DNA from: Bacteroidales bacterium
GTDB taxonomy: Bacteria; Bacteroidota; Bacteroidia; Bacteroidales; P3
Reading direction: 5' to 3'
DNA length: 64,000 nucleotides
Assembly (NCBI GenBank): GCA_017439185.1
Contig: JAFRTM010000014.1
Span: forward strand, 88,580 to 152,579
Shown: in pieces, positions 1-8,339 of the stretch
How positions within the stretch are numbered: the stretch's first letter is position 1
Layout: every line of letters starts with the position of its first letter
Translations under genes and position numbers: made by a program
Notes under the pieces: generated by a model
The model's input: only the letters and a program-made list of their open reading frames with translations
Databases searched by the model: none
What the model was told of the DNA's origin: nothing

Positions 1-1035
1 GGAATACCGCTGAACCCAAACGGAACATTCGGAGTTACTGCAAGCGTAGCTTTGACGGCTCAGCAGATTATGGGAAGTGTTATCGGCAAGATAAGCGAAG
101 AGATGAGCGATATCACACGCAGACAGACAGAGCAGAACACTCGTGCAAACGTGAAGAGTGTTTATGTGAGCATCTTGGTGATGGAAGACGTTGTGAAGTT
201 GCTGGACTCAAGCCTTGCAAATCTTGAGTCTATAGAAGAGACCACCCAGTCTGCCGTTGACGCCGGCGCCAGCGAGCAGATAAGTGCCGACAAAGTAAGC
301 GTACAGGTAGCCAGCCTGAAAAGCACCATAAACTCGAACAAGAGGAGCCTGCAGATGCTGTACAACTCGCTGCTCTTGCAACTGGGAGCCGACGTAAACA
401 CCAAAATATCTCTAACCACTCCATTGGACGACATCCTGAATGTTGACGAGGCTGCCCAACTGACGATGGGAGGGTTTGACATGGAGCGCAACTACGACTA
501 CCAGACACTCGTTCAAAGCGAGAAGCTTGCAAAGAACCAGGTGACGCTGGCTTGGCTGGACTTCACCCCTACCCTATCGGCATACTACCAATATAGCTAC
601 AAGACCTATTTCGGCAAAGACGAAGGAATGAATATGACCCCGCCGAACGTGATAGGAGCCAGCGTAAAGCTGCCTATATGGAAATCAGGTACGCGTGCGG
701 CAAGCATAAAGAAGGCAAAAATCGCCCTGCAACAGATGGAAAACACAAAAAAACAGGCTGAAGACGGCCTGCAGGTGCAGTACAAACAGCTGTGCTACGA
801 CCTGGTGACTGCCCTGGAAACCTATAATATTCAGAAGAAGAACCTCGATGTTACGATGAGGGTGATGAAGAACACATCGGAGAAGTTCAAATATGGACAC
901 GCCTCGAACCTTGACATAACAACGGCATCCACCGACATCATCACAGCACAGAGCAATTATATACAGGCCGTGATGAGCGTGTTGAGCGCACAGGTGTCGC
1001 TGGAAAACCTTATGGGCGAAGCGGAAGAAGATTAA
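1..1035 (+). CDS. TolC-family outer membrane efflux protein, 5' end cut by window
   Basis: Partial gene: the frame is open from base 1, so the true start and signal peptide lie outside the window. The visible 344 residues are rich in long amphipathic helices with heptad-like spacing and end in a short acidic tail, as in TolC/OprM outer-membrane channel proteins (OEP family), in which two helical repeats build the periplasmic tunnel. It is followed 33 bp later by a periplasmic adaptor and then by an RND pump. It is therefore very likely the outer-membrane exit duct of this tripartite exporter. The substrate cannot be read from the sequence. Confidence 0.88.
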   Translation, partial: GIPLNPNGTFGVTASVALTAQQIMGSVIGKISEEMSDITRRQTEQNTRANVKSVYVSILVMEDVVKLLDSSLANLESIEETTQSAVDAGASEQISADKVSVQVASLKSTINSNKRSLQMLYNSLLLQLGADVNTKISLTTPLDDILNVDEAAQLTMGGFDMERNYDYQTLVQSEKLAKNQVTLAWLDFTPTLSAYYQYSYKTYFGKDEGMNMTPPNVIGASVKLPIWKSGTRAASIKKAKIALQQMENTKKQAEDGLQVQYKQLCYDLVTALETYNIQKKNLDVTMRVMKNTSEKFKYGHASNLDITTASTDIITAQSNYIQAVMSVLSAQVSLENLMGEAEED

Positions 1036-1068
1036 AATGAAATTTCAAGAATAAAAACACTACACTAT

Positions 1069-2094
1069 ATGAACAGATTAACGAAAGTAAGCGTGCTGGC
1101 ATTGGCGACGATAGTGCTGATGTCCTGCAACGGAAAGAAAGAAGTCAAACAGGAGGTAGAGAAAGCCCCTGAAAAGGTAAAAGTACAGGTACTCCAGAGC
1201 GAGAAAATCGCAAAGAGCATAGAACTCTCGACCACCCTGGAAGGCTATGAGACGATGAACGTGTCGCCTTCAATCACAGGCCATATCGAACACATCTATG
1301 TAGAGGTCGGAAGCCGCGTGAGTGCCGGCCAGATGCTTGTCAGGATGGACCAGACCCAGCTGAACACTACACGCATAAACCTCAACAGCACAAAAGTAGA
1401 GCTCGACCGGGTGGAGGCACTGAAAGCGAGCGGAAGCATCTCGCAACAAGTGTACGACCAAACCAAAGCCGGATACGACCAGTTGGTGGAAGCCGAGAAA
1501 TTCCAAAGCCAGAACACATTTGTCAGAGCTAAATTTTCAGGCGTAATCAGTGCAAAGAATTTCGAGGACGGCGAGATGTACACCGGGGCTCCGATACTGA
1601 CCCTCACTCAGATAAACCACCTGAAAGCCATCATCAACATACCCGAAAGTTACTATCCTATGGTCACGAAAGGTATGAAGGTAGATGTGGTGAGCGAAAT
1701 ATACCCCGACGAGGTATTCCCAGCCACTATAGAAATCGTATATCCCACCATAGACCGCGCCTCCCACACATTCCAGGCCAAGCTTAACATCCCCAACGCA
1801 AAAGAAAAGATACGTCCGGGAATGTATGTGAAGACCACACTGGCCGTAGGCGAGGTTGACGCCATCGTGGTGCCCTACCAGAGCGTGCTGAAACTCACCG
1901 GAGCCAACGACCGCTACGTGTTCACCAACAAAAACGGCATAGCACACCGTGTGCCTGTGACGCTCGGTCAGCGTTTCGACGACCGTATAGAGATTATTCC
2001 CACTATCCCCGATGACATAAAAGAGGGCGATGAGCTGATAGTGACCGGCCAGGCGAGACTGGTGGACCAGTGCAAACTGGAAATTGTCAAGTAA
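1069..2094 (+). CDS. RND efflux periplasmic adaptor subunit (MFP/HlyD family lipoprotein)
   Basis: 341 residues. A lipoprotein signal ends in the lipobox LMSC with Cys20, so the protein should be anchored to the inner membrane and span the periplasm. The order is typical of AcrA/MexA adaptors: a lipoyl/biotinyl half motif near residues 60-90 (GHIEHIYVEVGSRVSAGQ), a short helical hairpin at about 95-150, the second lipoyl half (FVRAKFSGVISAKNFEDG), then the beta-barrel and membrane-proximal domains. It connects the pump encoded 48 bp downstream to the TolC-like channel encoded upstream. The ATG start is chosen because the lipobox falls at the normal distance from it. Confidence 0.93.
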   Translation: MNRLTKVSVLALATIVLMSCNGKKEVKQEVEKAPEKVKVQVLQSEKIAKSIELSTTLEGYETMNVSPSITGHIEHIYVEVGSRVSAGQMLVRMDQTQLNTTRINLNSTKVELDRVEALKASGSISQQVYDQTKAGYDQLVEAEKFQSQNTFVRAKFSGVISAKNFEDGEMYTGAPILTLTQINHLKAIINIPESYYPMVTKGMKVDVVSEIYPDEVFPATIEIVYPTIDRASHTFQAKLNIPNAKEKIRPGMYVKTTLAVGEVDAIVVPYQSVLKLTGANDRYVFTNKNGIAHRVPVTLGQRFDDRIEIIPTIPDDIKEGDELIVTGQARLVDQCKLEIVK

Positions 2095-2142
2095 CTTAAA
2101 GATTGAAGACTAACAGTAGCACAAAACCTTAAAACAGAGAAT

Positions 2143-5100
2143 ATGGCAATCTACAAAACAGCTATCAACAAGCCCATAACCACCGGCTTGGTCTTTGTTG
2201 CCGTCATCATACTCGGACTTTTCTCTCTCTCGCGTCTGCCCATCGACCAGATGCCCGAAGTGGACCCGCCCTACATCACCGTGATGACCACCTATGCTGG
2301 TGCCAACGGTTCGGAAATCGAGACCAATATCACCAAGATAATAGAAAACTCCCTGAACTCGGTTGACGGTCTGAAAAACATCACCTCTAGTTCGAGAGAC
2401 AACATTTCGGTTATCACACTGGAATTTGAATGGGGGTCCAATCTCGATGAGAGTATGAACGACATAAGGTCATACATCGACCTTATCTATGACAACCTGC
2501 CCAGCGGCGTGAGCCGTCCAATGATATTGAAGATCAACTCTTCGTCGTTCCCCATCATTCAGTATGGATTTACCGCCAACGAGAGTTATCCCGGACTGGA
2601 CAAAATTATCGACGACCAAGTCACCAACGAACTCAAACGCATTGACGGCATCGGCAACATCACCGTCAGCGGAGCCCCCGAACGATACATTTACATAGAC
2701 CTCGACGCCAAGCAGCTCGATGCCTATAACCTCAGCGTGGAGGCCGTCGGCAACGCCATAAGCACCAACAACCTCGATTTGGCGAGCGGCACGGTGAAGA
2801 TGGGCAAGGAGCAATACCAGATGCGCGTTAAAGGAGAATATGTGGAGAGTTCGGACATCAACGACATAGTGGTCGCCACCACGCCGACCGGCAAACAGAT
2901 ATTCGTCCGCGACCTGGCAACAGTCAAAGACACCATCAAAGACCTCTCCCTCGACGAGAAGATCAACGGCCGCGACGGTGCTCGTCTCATCATCACAAAA
3001 CAAACTGGAGCCAACACCGTAGCCATTGCACGCGAGGTAAGGAAAAAGATGGCCGAAATCCAGAAACACCTGCCTCCCGACATCGAGACCACCCTCATTT
3101 ATGACGGAAGCGACGGAATACAGAATTCCATCAACGGACTGTCGGAGTCCATCTTCTACGCCCTCCTCTTCGTAGTGCTGGTGGTGTTCATCTTCCTGGG
3201 AGAATGGCGCAGCACCATCATCATAGGTCTTACCATACCTATCTCGCTGGTCACCTCGTTCATCTACCTGCTCGTCACCGACAGTTCCCTCAACATCGTG
3301 TCTATGGCCTCGCTGACCATCGCCATCGGAATGGTGGTGGACGACGCCATCGTGGTATTGGAGAACATTTCCAAACATATAGAACGCGGCGAGAATCCAC
3401 GAGAAGCAGCCATCTACGCCACCAACGAGGTGTGGATATCGGTAATAGCCACCACCTTGGTCATCGTGGCAGTGTTTGTGCCGCTTACCATGCTGAGCGG
3501 AATGGCAGGTATCATGTTCAAGCAGTTGGGCTGGATTGTGACCATCGTGGTATGCGTCTCCACCACCACGGCAATCACGCTGATACCGATGCTGGCAAGC
3601 AAGATGCTGAAGGAGAAGAAATTCTTTGTCAACAAAGCCGAGGAAGAGGCCTACCTGCAGAAACGGGCGAAACGCAAACTCACCTTCGACAAGACCTTCG
3701 GCCGACTCTTCAGCAAGACAGAACATGCCTACGCCAACCTGCTGCGCTGGTGTCTGAAACACAAGGCAATCACACTGATATTCTTCTTTGCTCTGTTCGT
3801 TGCCTCCATGATACCGTTTGCTGTCGGTATGATCGGTATGGACTTTATGAAGGAGCAGGACAACGGACGTATGAGCATTGCCGTGGAGCTTCAACGCGGC
3901 ACGCGAATCGAGGAGACCCTCAAAACCGCCCGTCAGATAGAGCAAGACCTGCGCGACACCCTCGGCGACGACCTGCTTGTCTATTCGACCAGTGCTGGCT
4001 CCAACGACGACGCAGGCTTTGCCGCCCTCTTCAATTCCACCACCAACAACAAGATAAGCATCACGGTGCGAACCACCAAGAAGTACGAGCGCAAATGGAC
4101 GCTCGACCAGATGCAAGAAGCCGTGCGACTTAAACTGGCCAAATACCCCGAAATCATCACCTATCAGGTGACCCGTGGTAATTCGGGAGGAGGGATGTCC
4201 AACGAGTTGAGCGTGGAAATCTTCGGTTACGACTTCGACGAGACCAACATCTTTGCCCATGAGCTGAAGAAACGCATCGACGACAATGTGAAAGGAGCGC
4301 GCGACACCAAGATCAGTCGCGACGAAGACCGTGCCGAGTTGAAGATCACTTTTGACAAGCAGAAGCTGGCTCTCCATGGCCTCAACGACGCCACTGTGGC
4401 GGCCTACGTCCGCTACCGCATCAACGGCATGACGTGCGGCTACCTCAAGGAGGACGGTGAGGAATACGACATCGTGTGCCGTCTGAAAGAGGAATACCGC
4501 AACTCCATCACCGACATCGAAGAGCTCTCCATTACGACCGCTACCGGTCAAATAGTGAAGCTCAATGAACTCGCCAAGATTGAGGAATATTGGTGTCCGC
4601 CCAACATCGAACGCAAAAACCGCCAACGTTACCTCACCATTACAGTAATGCCCTACAAAACCTCCCTGAAAGACCTTGCCGAAGGAGTTCAAGCCCAAAT
4701 CGACGAAATGGGGGCCCCTCAGGATATACACATACACCTTGGAGGTTCCTATGAGGACCAGCAGGACACTTTCGGAGACATGGGGCTTCTGGGTGCACTC
4801 ATTCTGATACTGGTCTATATCGTAATGGCCTCCCAGTTTGAGAGTTTCTCCAAGCCGTTCATCATTATGATGTCCATACCGTTCGCCCTCACCGGAGTAA
4901 TTGCCGCCTTGCTAGTGACCCACACCAATCTTGACATGATTGGCGCACTCGGTGTGATATTGCTTATCGGTATAGTGGTAAAGAACGGTATAGTATTGGT
5001 GGACTATATCAACCTGATGCGCGAGCGCGGCTATCCGCTCTACGAAGCCATTGCGCTGTCTGGCGAGAGTCGTATGCGTCCCGTTATGATGACCGCACTC

Positions 5101-5385
5101 ACCACCATCCTCGGTATGATTCCTATGGCCACCTCCACCTCCGAAGGCTCTGAGATGTGGACCACTATGGGTATCGTCGTTATCGGCGGTCTGCTCATCT
5201 CCACCCTCGTAACCCTTATCGTGGTACCCGTACTCTACGGCATCATGGAGCGTAAGGGCGACATCGAGAAGCAGGCCAAACTCCGCAAGAAGTTCGTATT
5301 TATGAACATCGACCTCGACAACGCCGCCGAGAACAGTCAACAAAAATCCTCTACTAACCCAATTAACACATCTGAAGAACAATGA
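2143..5385 (+). CDS. RND-family efflux pump permease (AcrB/HAE1-like)
   Basis: 1080 residues, the usual length for an AcrB/MexB-type inner-membrane proton antiporter. The N-terminus (YKTAINKPITT) and the first membrane helix are typical. TM4 carries the paired acidic proton-relay residues in GMVVDDAIVVLEN, which suits the HAE1 (hydrophobic/amphiphilic drug) group rather than heavy-metal pumps. Two large periplasmic loops flank the two six-helix halves. The C-terminus is a polar cytoplasmic tail. The stop overlaps the start of the next gene (ATGA), so the two are translationally coupled. The role is drug or lipid export; no substrate is evident. Confidence 0.95.
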   Translation: MAIYKTAINKPITTGLVFVAVIILGLFSLSRLPIDQMPEVDPPYITVMTTYAGANGSEIETNITKIIENSLNSVDGLKNITSSSRDNISVITLEFEWGSNLDESMNDIRSYIDLIYDNLPSGVSRPMILKINSSSFPIIQYGFTANESYPGLDKIIDDQVTNELKRIDGIGNITVSGAPERYIYIDLDAKQLDAYNLSVEAVGNAISTNNLDLASGTVKMGKEQYQMRVKGEYVESSDINDIVVATTPTGKQIFVRDLATVKDTIKDLSLDEKINGRDGARLIITKQTGANTVAIAREVRKKMAEIQKHLPPDIETTLIYDGSDGIQNSINGLSESIFYALLFVVLVVFIFLGEWRSTIIIGLTIPISLVTSFIYLLVTDSSLNIVSMASLTIAIGMVVDDAIVVLENISKHIERGENPREAAIYATNEVWISVIATTLVIVAVFVPLTMLSGMAGIMFKQLGWIVTIVVCVSTTTAITLIPMLASKMLKEKKFFVNKAEEEAYLQKRAKRKLTFDKTFGRLFSKTEHAYANLLRWCLKHKAITLIFFFALFVASMIPFAVGMIGMDFMKEQDNGRMSIAVELQRGTRIEETLKTARQIEQDLRDTLGDDLLVYSTSAGSNDDAGFAALFNSTTNNKISITVRTTKKYERKWTLDQMQEAVRLKLAKYPEIITYQVTRGNSGGGMSNELSVEIFGYDFDETNIFAHELKKRIDDNVKGARDTKISRDEDRAELKITFDKQKLALHGLNDATVAAYVRYRINGMTCGYLKEDGEEYDIVCRLKEEYRNSITDIEELSITTATGQIVKLNELAKIEEYWCPPNIERKNRQRYLTITVMPYKTSLKDLAEGVQAQIDEMGAPQDIHIHLGGSYEDQQDTFGDMGLLGALILILVYIVMASQFESFSKPFIIMMSIPFALTGVIAALLVTHTNLDMIGALGVILLIGIVVKNGIVLVDYINLMRERGYPLYEAIALSGESRMRPVMMTALTTILGMIPMATSTSEGSEMWTTMGIVVIGGLLISTLVTLIVVPVLYGIMERKGDIEKQAKLRKKFVFMNIDLDNAAENSQQKSSTNPINTSEEQ

Positions 5386-5675
5386 AATCAGTAATGATAG
5401 TATTTAATCAGGCCAATACCGAACGCGTGGAATATATGCTCGACACCCTTGAAGTACGTGGCTTCACCTTCTGGGAGAACGTGCAAGGACGCGGCACCGT
5501 CGACGGCCAGCCCCACCGCGGCACCCACACATGGCCCGAGATGAACAATGCGGTTCTCTGCGTCGTCCCCGACGAGAAGGTTGAACCCATCCTGACCACC
5601 GTGCGCAAGCTCGACCTCCGCAACAAGGAGGTCGGCGTCAAAGCCTTCGTCTGGAACATAGAGCAAATGGTGTAA
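5382..5675 (+). CDS. Small PII-like (ferredoxin-fold) protein coupled to the RND pump
   Basis: 97 residues with the length and pattern of a PII/GlnB-like or CutA-like trimeric ferredoxin-fold protein: an N-terminal beta strand (KSVMIVFNQ), a helix with acidic residues, a Gly-rich segment in the position of the T-loop, then beta-alpha-beta. Its ATG overlaps the RND stop codon by four bases, so it is made with the pump. Small PII-like proteins (for example DUF3240) are known beside RND exporters, which suggests a sensory or regulatory subunit. I see no clear nucleotide-binding motif, so the ligand is unknown. Confidence 0.6.
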   Translation: MKSVMIVFNQANTERVEYMLDTLEVRGFTFWENVQGRGTVDGQPHRGTHTWPEMNNAVLCVVPDEKVEPILTTVRKLDLRNKEVGVKAFVWNIEQMV

Positions 5676-5696
5676 AACTCTTACACCTCCAATAAA

Positions 5697-5734
5697 CGAC
5701 AAGCCCCTCGCCGTTGGCGAGGGGCTTGTCGTTT
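5697..5734. terminator. Bidirectional intrinsic terminator
   Basis: A perfect 16-bp stem (5697-5712 with 5716-5731) and a 3-base loop, followed by TTT. It lies 21 bp after the RND operon and faces the convergent lipoprotein gene that ends at 5890. Confidence 0.85.
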
Positions 5735-5784
5735 GTCATGCACTCATCTGATACCCTTATAACATATATCAATGTCAGCCACAC

Positions 5785-5858
5785 CCAAAACGGGAACAAT
5801 ACGGGAGCAATAGGGGAGCAAAACCAATAGACTACTATCTGACCATCTATCAATAATA
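5785..5858. repeat. 11-bp phased array, copy 1 of a dispersed cassette
   Basis: Six consecutive 11-bp blocks from 5790: acgggaacaat, acgggagcaat, aggggagcaaa, accaatagact, actatctgacc, atctatcaata. The first three are near-identical. The whole segment is repeated with about seven differences at 63104-63178. It sits between convergent genes, so it is not simply a promoter. Confidence 0.75.
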
Positions 5859-5889
5859 TAGCTCTGGCTGGGAAGCGGTAAGCAACGTT

Positions 5890-7137
5890 CTAATCAGCAT
5901 CCATAACCAATCGCACCGACTGTCCCATGTATCTGTAGTTATATGTCACATACAAATCGTTGTTGAGGAAATACAAGTACCACGCCCCATTAGATGTGGT
6001 ATAGGTGGAAGACCAATAGTGTGCGGCAGTCCCTGCGTTGCGCACGGAAGTGCCTTGACGGTAGCCAGACGCCGGAAGGAACATGCAGCCAGCATTCTGC
6101 AACATTGCCCATTGTTCTAAAGTATAGACATTTGTACTGAAACCCAATCTTATATCATTCACGCCTGTCGGAGCGGTAATACTCGCCGGATGAGTGTAGT
6201 TGTCAGGGAATATCACAAGTCCTGCTGTTCCATTTACTGTCACTTTCACAAATCTTACAGAATCGTAACCCAACGTACTAACCGTATTACGGCTGAACAA
6301 CAGATAATTCCACTCCGCTTTCGTCAAAGTACGCCACATTCCCGCCTGATTACCTCCGTTAGATATAGGATTATATACACCCCAATCGCAATTGGCATAC
6401 TCGCCAGTCAAGTTACTACCTGGATAGTAATCGCTATTTGTTGTACTTGAGGACCATGGTTGATAAGCGGGCCTTCCAAAGTAACAACCACTCGTCCCCC
6501 AACCGAAGAGGTCTATCCAACCGCTATATTCGGAAGAAATATTGGCATTGTCAGCACCAATATAGTCATATTGATGTTCAGCAAAACGCCATGTGCCGGA
6601 AGAAGCCTGATATTGCAAATTCCCTCGAGAAAAACGCACAGTATGACTTGCGGCCACCGTAAACACCGCGTTGGATGCCCCGTTTAGGTCGAATCCGTCA
6701 GCACTGTCGCCACCGCCTGGATTGTCAGGATCATCAGGATTGTCGGGGTCTTGAGGATCGTCCGGATCGTCTGGGTCATCTGGATCTTGTGGATCGTCTG
6801 GATTATCCGGGTCGCTACTTCTTTCGACTACCGTCACTCTGCACATGTCACTCCTGCTACCTGCAAACACTGTAATTATACAATCCCCCACCGCCACGGC
6901 CGTTACCAAGCCATTACCACTGACCGTAGCAACCGACGTGTTGTTGCTTTTCCATACCAAATCTTGCGGCGCAGCATCTGGCGTCACCACGGCAGAAAGT
7001 TTATAAGTATTCCCTACCACAATCACCGCTTCCGACGAATTCATTTTCACGTTTTCCACTTCCACAGCATCGGGCTTACAACTCCACACCATCATGGCCA
7101 ATAGCCCAACGGCCACCATTGCAAATACGCTTCTCAT
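5890..7137 (-). CDS. Lipoprotein: Big_2 Ig-like domain plus C-type-lectin-like domain (paralogue 1 of 3)
   Basis: 415 residues. The signal peptide ends in a lipobox-like VWSC with Cys20. Residues about 28-105 form a bacterial Ig-like (Big_2) domain with the hallmark SVATVSGNGLVTAVAVG. A long Asp-Pro-rich linker (about 110-150) is encoded by a 9-bp tandem repeat. The C-terminal 260 residues contain RFSRGNLQYQAS, GMWRTLTKAEW, YWSSTY and GQSVRLV motifs. These resemble the FISUMP/formylglycine-generating-enzyme-like C-type-lectin fold used for binding at cell surfaces. It is the last gene of a tandem array of three. The function is probably surface binding; the ligand is unknown. Confidence 0.8.
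   Translation of the reverse strand: MRSVFAMVAVGLLAMMVWSCKPDAVEVENVKMNSSEAVIVVGNTYKLSAVVTPDAAPQDLVWKSNNTSVATVSGNGLVTAVAVGDCIITVFAGSRSDMCRVTVVERSSDPDNPDDPQDPDDPDDPDDPQDPDNPDDPDNPGGGDSADGFDLNGASNAVFTVAASHTVRFSRGNLQYQASSGTWRFAEHQYDYIGADNANISSEYSGWIDLFGWGTSGCYFGRPAYQPWSSSTTNSDYYPGSNLTGEYANCDWGVYNPISNGGNQAGMWRTLTKAEWNYLLFSRNTVSTLGYDSVRFVKVTVNGTAGLVIFPDNYTHPASITAPTGVNDIRLGFSTNVYTLEQWAMLQNAGCMFLPASGYRQGTSVRNAGTAAHYWSSTYTTSNGAWYLYFLNNDLYVTYNYRYMGQSVRLVMDAD
6719..6808. repeat. 9-bp tandem repeat encoding the Asp-Pro linker
   Basis: Ten 9-bp units of the form ggatcgtct / ggattgtca encode DPD/DPQ/NPD tripeptides in the lipoprotein linker on the minus strand. The third lipoprotein (8340-9542) has about five such units (9163-9207) and the middle one none, so the tract changes length in frame. 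Confidence 0.85.
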
Positions 7138-7164
7138 TTTTATATTTATAATCTTTATATTATT

Positions 7165-8319
7165 TTAATCAGCATCCATAACCAGTCGCACCGACTGCCC
7201 ACGATTACGTACAAATCCTATAATATCCGTTCTGTAGGAATCATCAATGGCCAGTCCCCATGCGCCAGTTGAATTGGTATATGTAGATGACCAATAGGCC
7301 CCTTCAGCAGCAATACTGGTCACTTCTGTGCCTAATCGGTAACCCACAGCAGGCAGAAAGACACAGCCGGCATCCTGCAACAGCGACCACTGCTCATAAG
7401 TGTAAGCGTTTGCACTATAGCTGGAATTGCTCTCATTCATTCCCGTAGGAGCGGCAAGACTCGACGGATGTGTGTAGTTGTCAGGGAATATCACAAGTCC
7501 TGCGCGGGCATTTATGGTCGCCTTTACAAATCTTACCGCATCGGAACCCAGCGTGTTGTCAGTATTACGGCTAAACAGCAGATAGTTCCACTCATCTTTC
7601 GTCAATGTCCGCCACATTCCTGCCCGGTTGCCTCCGTTGGAGATGGCGTTATTCACTCCCCAGTCAGCATTGGCATACGTTCCCGTGAGATTATTCTCGC
7701 CTGGGCCATAATCTCCAGACATAACACCCGAACACCATGGCTGGTAGTTGCTGGCTCCCGAGTTCCGCCCACTTGTGCCCCAGCCGAAAAGGTCTATCCA
7801 ACCACTATATGACTCCGAGATATTGTTGTTGTCGGTCACGAAATCATATTGGGTCATGGCAAAGCGCCAGGTACCTGTAGAGGCTTGATACTGCAGGTTG
7901 CCGCGCGAGAACCGCACCCTGGAGGATTCTCCCACGGAGAACAAAGCATTGGATGCTCCGTCGCTGTTGAAGCCATCGAGTGATTGATTGCCTCCCCTTT
8001 CGACCACCGTCACCTTGCACACATCGTTCTTGTCGCCCGCCGTCACCGTTATATTGCACTCGCCTATCGCCACTGCAGTCACCAGACCGGTGCCGCTAAC
8101 CGTCGCCACCGACTGATTGCTGCTTGTCCACTGAAATTCCTTCGGCGCATCAAGCGGCATCACCACCGCCGTCAACTGATAGGTGCCACCAACCTCTATC
8201 CGTGCCTCCGACGGGTTCACCGTCACATTTTCCACTTCCTCATTCTCCGGCTTGCAGCTCCACGCCCCAAACGCCAACACTCCCACGACTACCATTGCAA
8301 ATAATCTTCCTGTTTTCAT
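7165..8319 (-). CDS. Lipoprotein: Big_2 plus C-type-lectin-like domain (paralogue 2 of 3)
   Basis: 384 residues with a lipobox-like AWSC at Cys22. The layout is the same as its neighbours, but without the Asp-Pro linker: Big_2 (about 30-108), then GGNQSLDGFN, then the lectin-like module with FSRGNLQYQAS, GMWRTLTKDEW, FLPAVGYR, YWSSTY and GQSVRLV. The first 331 bp are almost identical to the next upstream paralogue (about eight differences between 7991-8321 and 9214-9544). The C-terminal lectin region, by contrast, has diverged strongly. It lies 20 bp after the stop of the upstream copy, so co-transcription is likely. Confidence 0.8.
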   Translation of the reverse strand: MKTGRLFAMVVVGVLAFGAWSCKPENEEVENVTVNPSEARIEVGGTYQLTAVVMPLDAPKEFQWTSSNQSVATVSGTGLVTAVAIGECNITVTAGDKNDVCKVTVVERGGNQSLDGFNSDGASNALFSVGESSRVRFSRGNLQYQASTGTWRFAMTQYDFVTDNNNISESYSGWIDLFGWGTSGRNSGASNYQPWCSGVMSGDYGPGENNLTGTYANADWGVNNAISNGGNRAGMWRTLTKDEWNYLLFSRNTDNTLGSDAVRFVKATINARAGLVIFPDNYTHPSSLAAPTGMNESNSSYSANAYTYEQWSLLQDAGCVFLPAVGYRLGTEVTSIAAEGAYWSSTYTNSTGAWGLAIDDSYRTDIIGFVRNRGQSVRLVMDAD

Positions 8320-8321
8320 AG
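7991..8321. repeat. Duplicated 5' gene half (copy in paralogue 2)
   Basis: 331 bp that align without gaps to 9214-9544 (offset 1223) with about eight mismatches by eye. The segment covers the signal peptide and Ig-like domain. The identity ends abruptly at the linker, which suggests recent duplication or gene conversion confined to the N-terminal half. Confidence 0.9.
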
Positions 8322-8339
8322 CTTTATATTTTTATTGTT

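Noticed and set aside
2470-4737. 755-codon open frame antisense to the RND pump gene
   Set aside because: It mirrors the codon phase of a well-supported RND gene; its product is His/Asp/Val-rich and low in plausible motifs. It is a shadow frame.
1069-5385. Heavy-metal (CusA/CzcA) type RND system
   Set aside because: The pump carries the HAE1-type GMVVDDAIVV motif and the adaptor has no metal-binding His/Met clusters.
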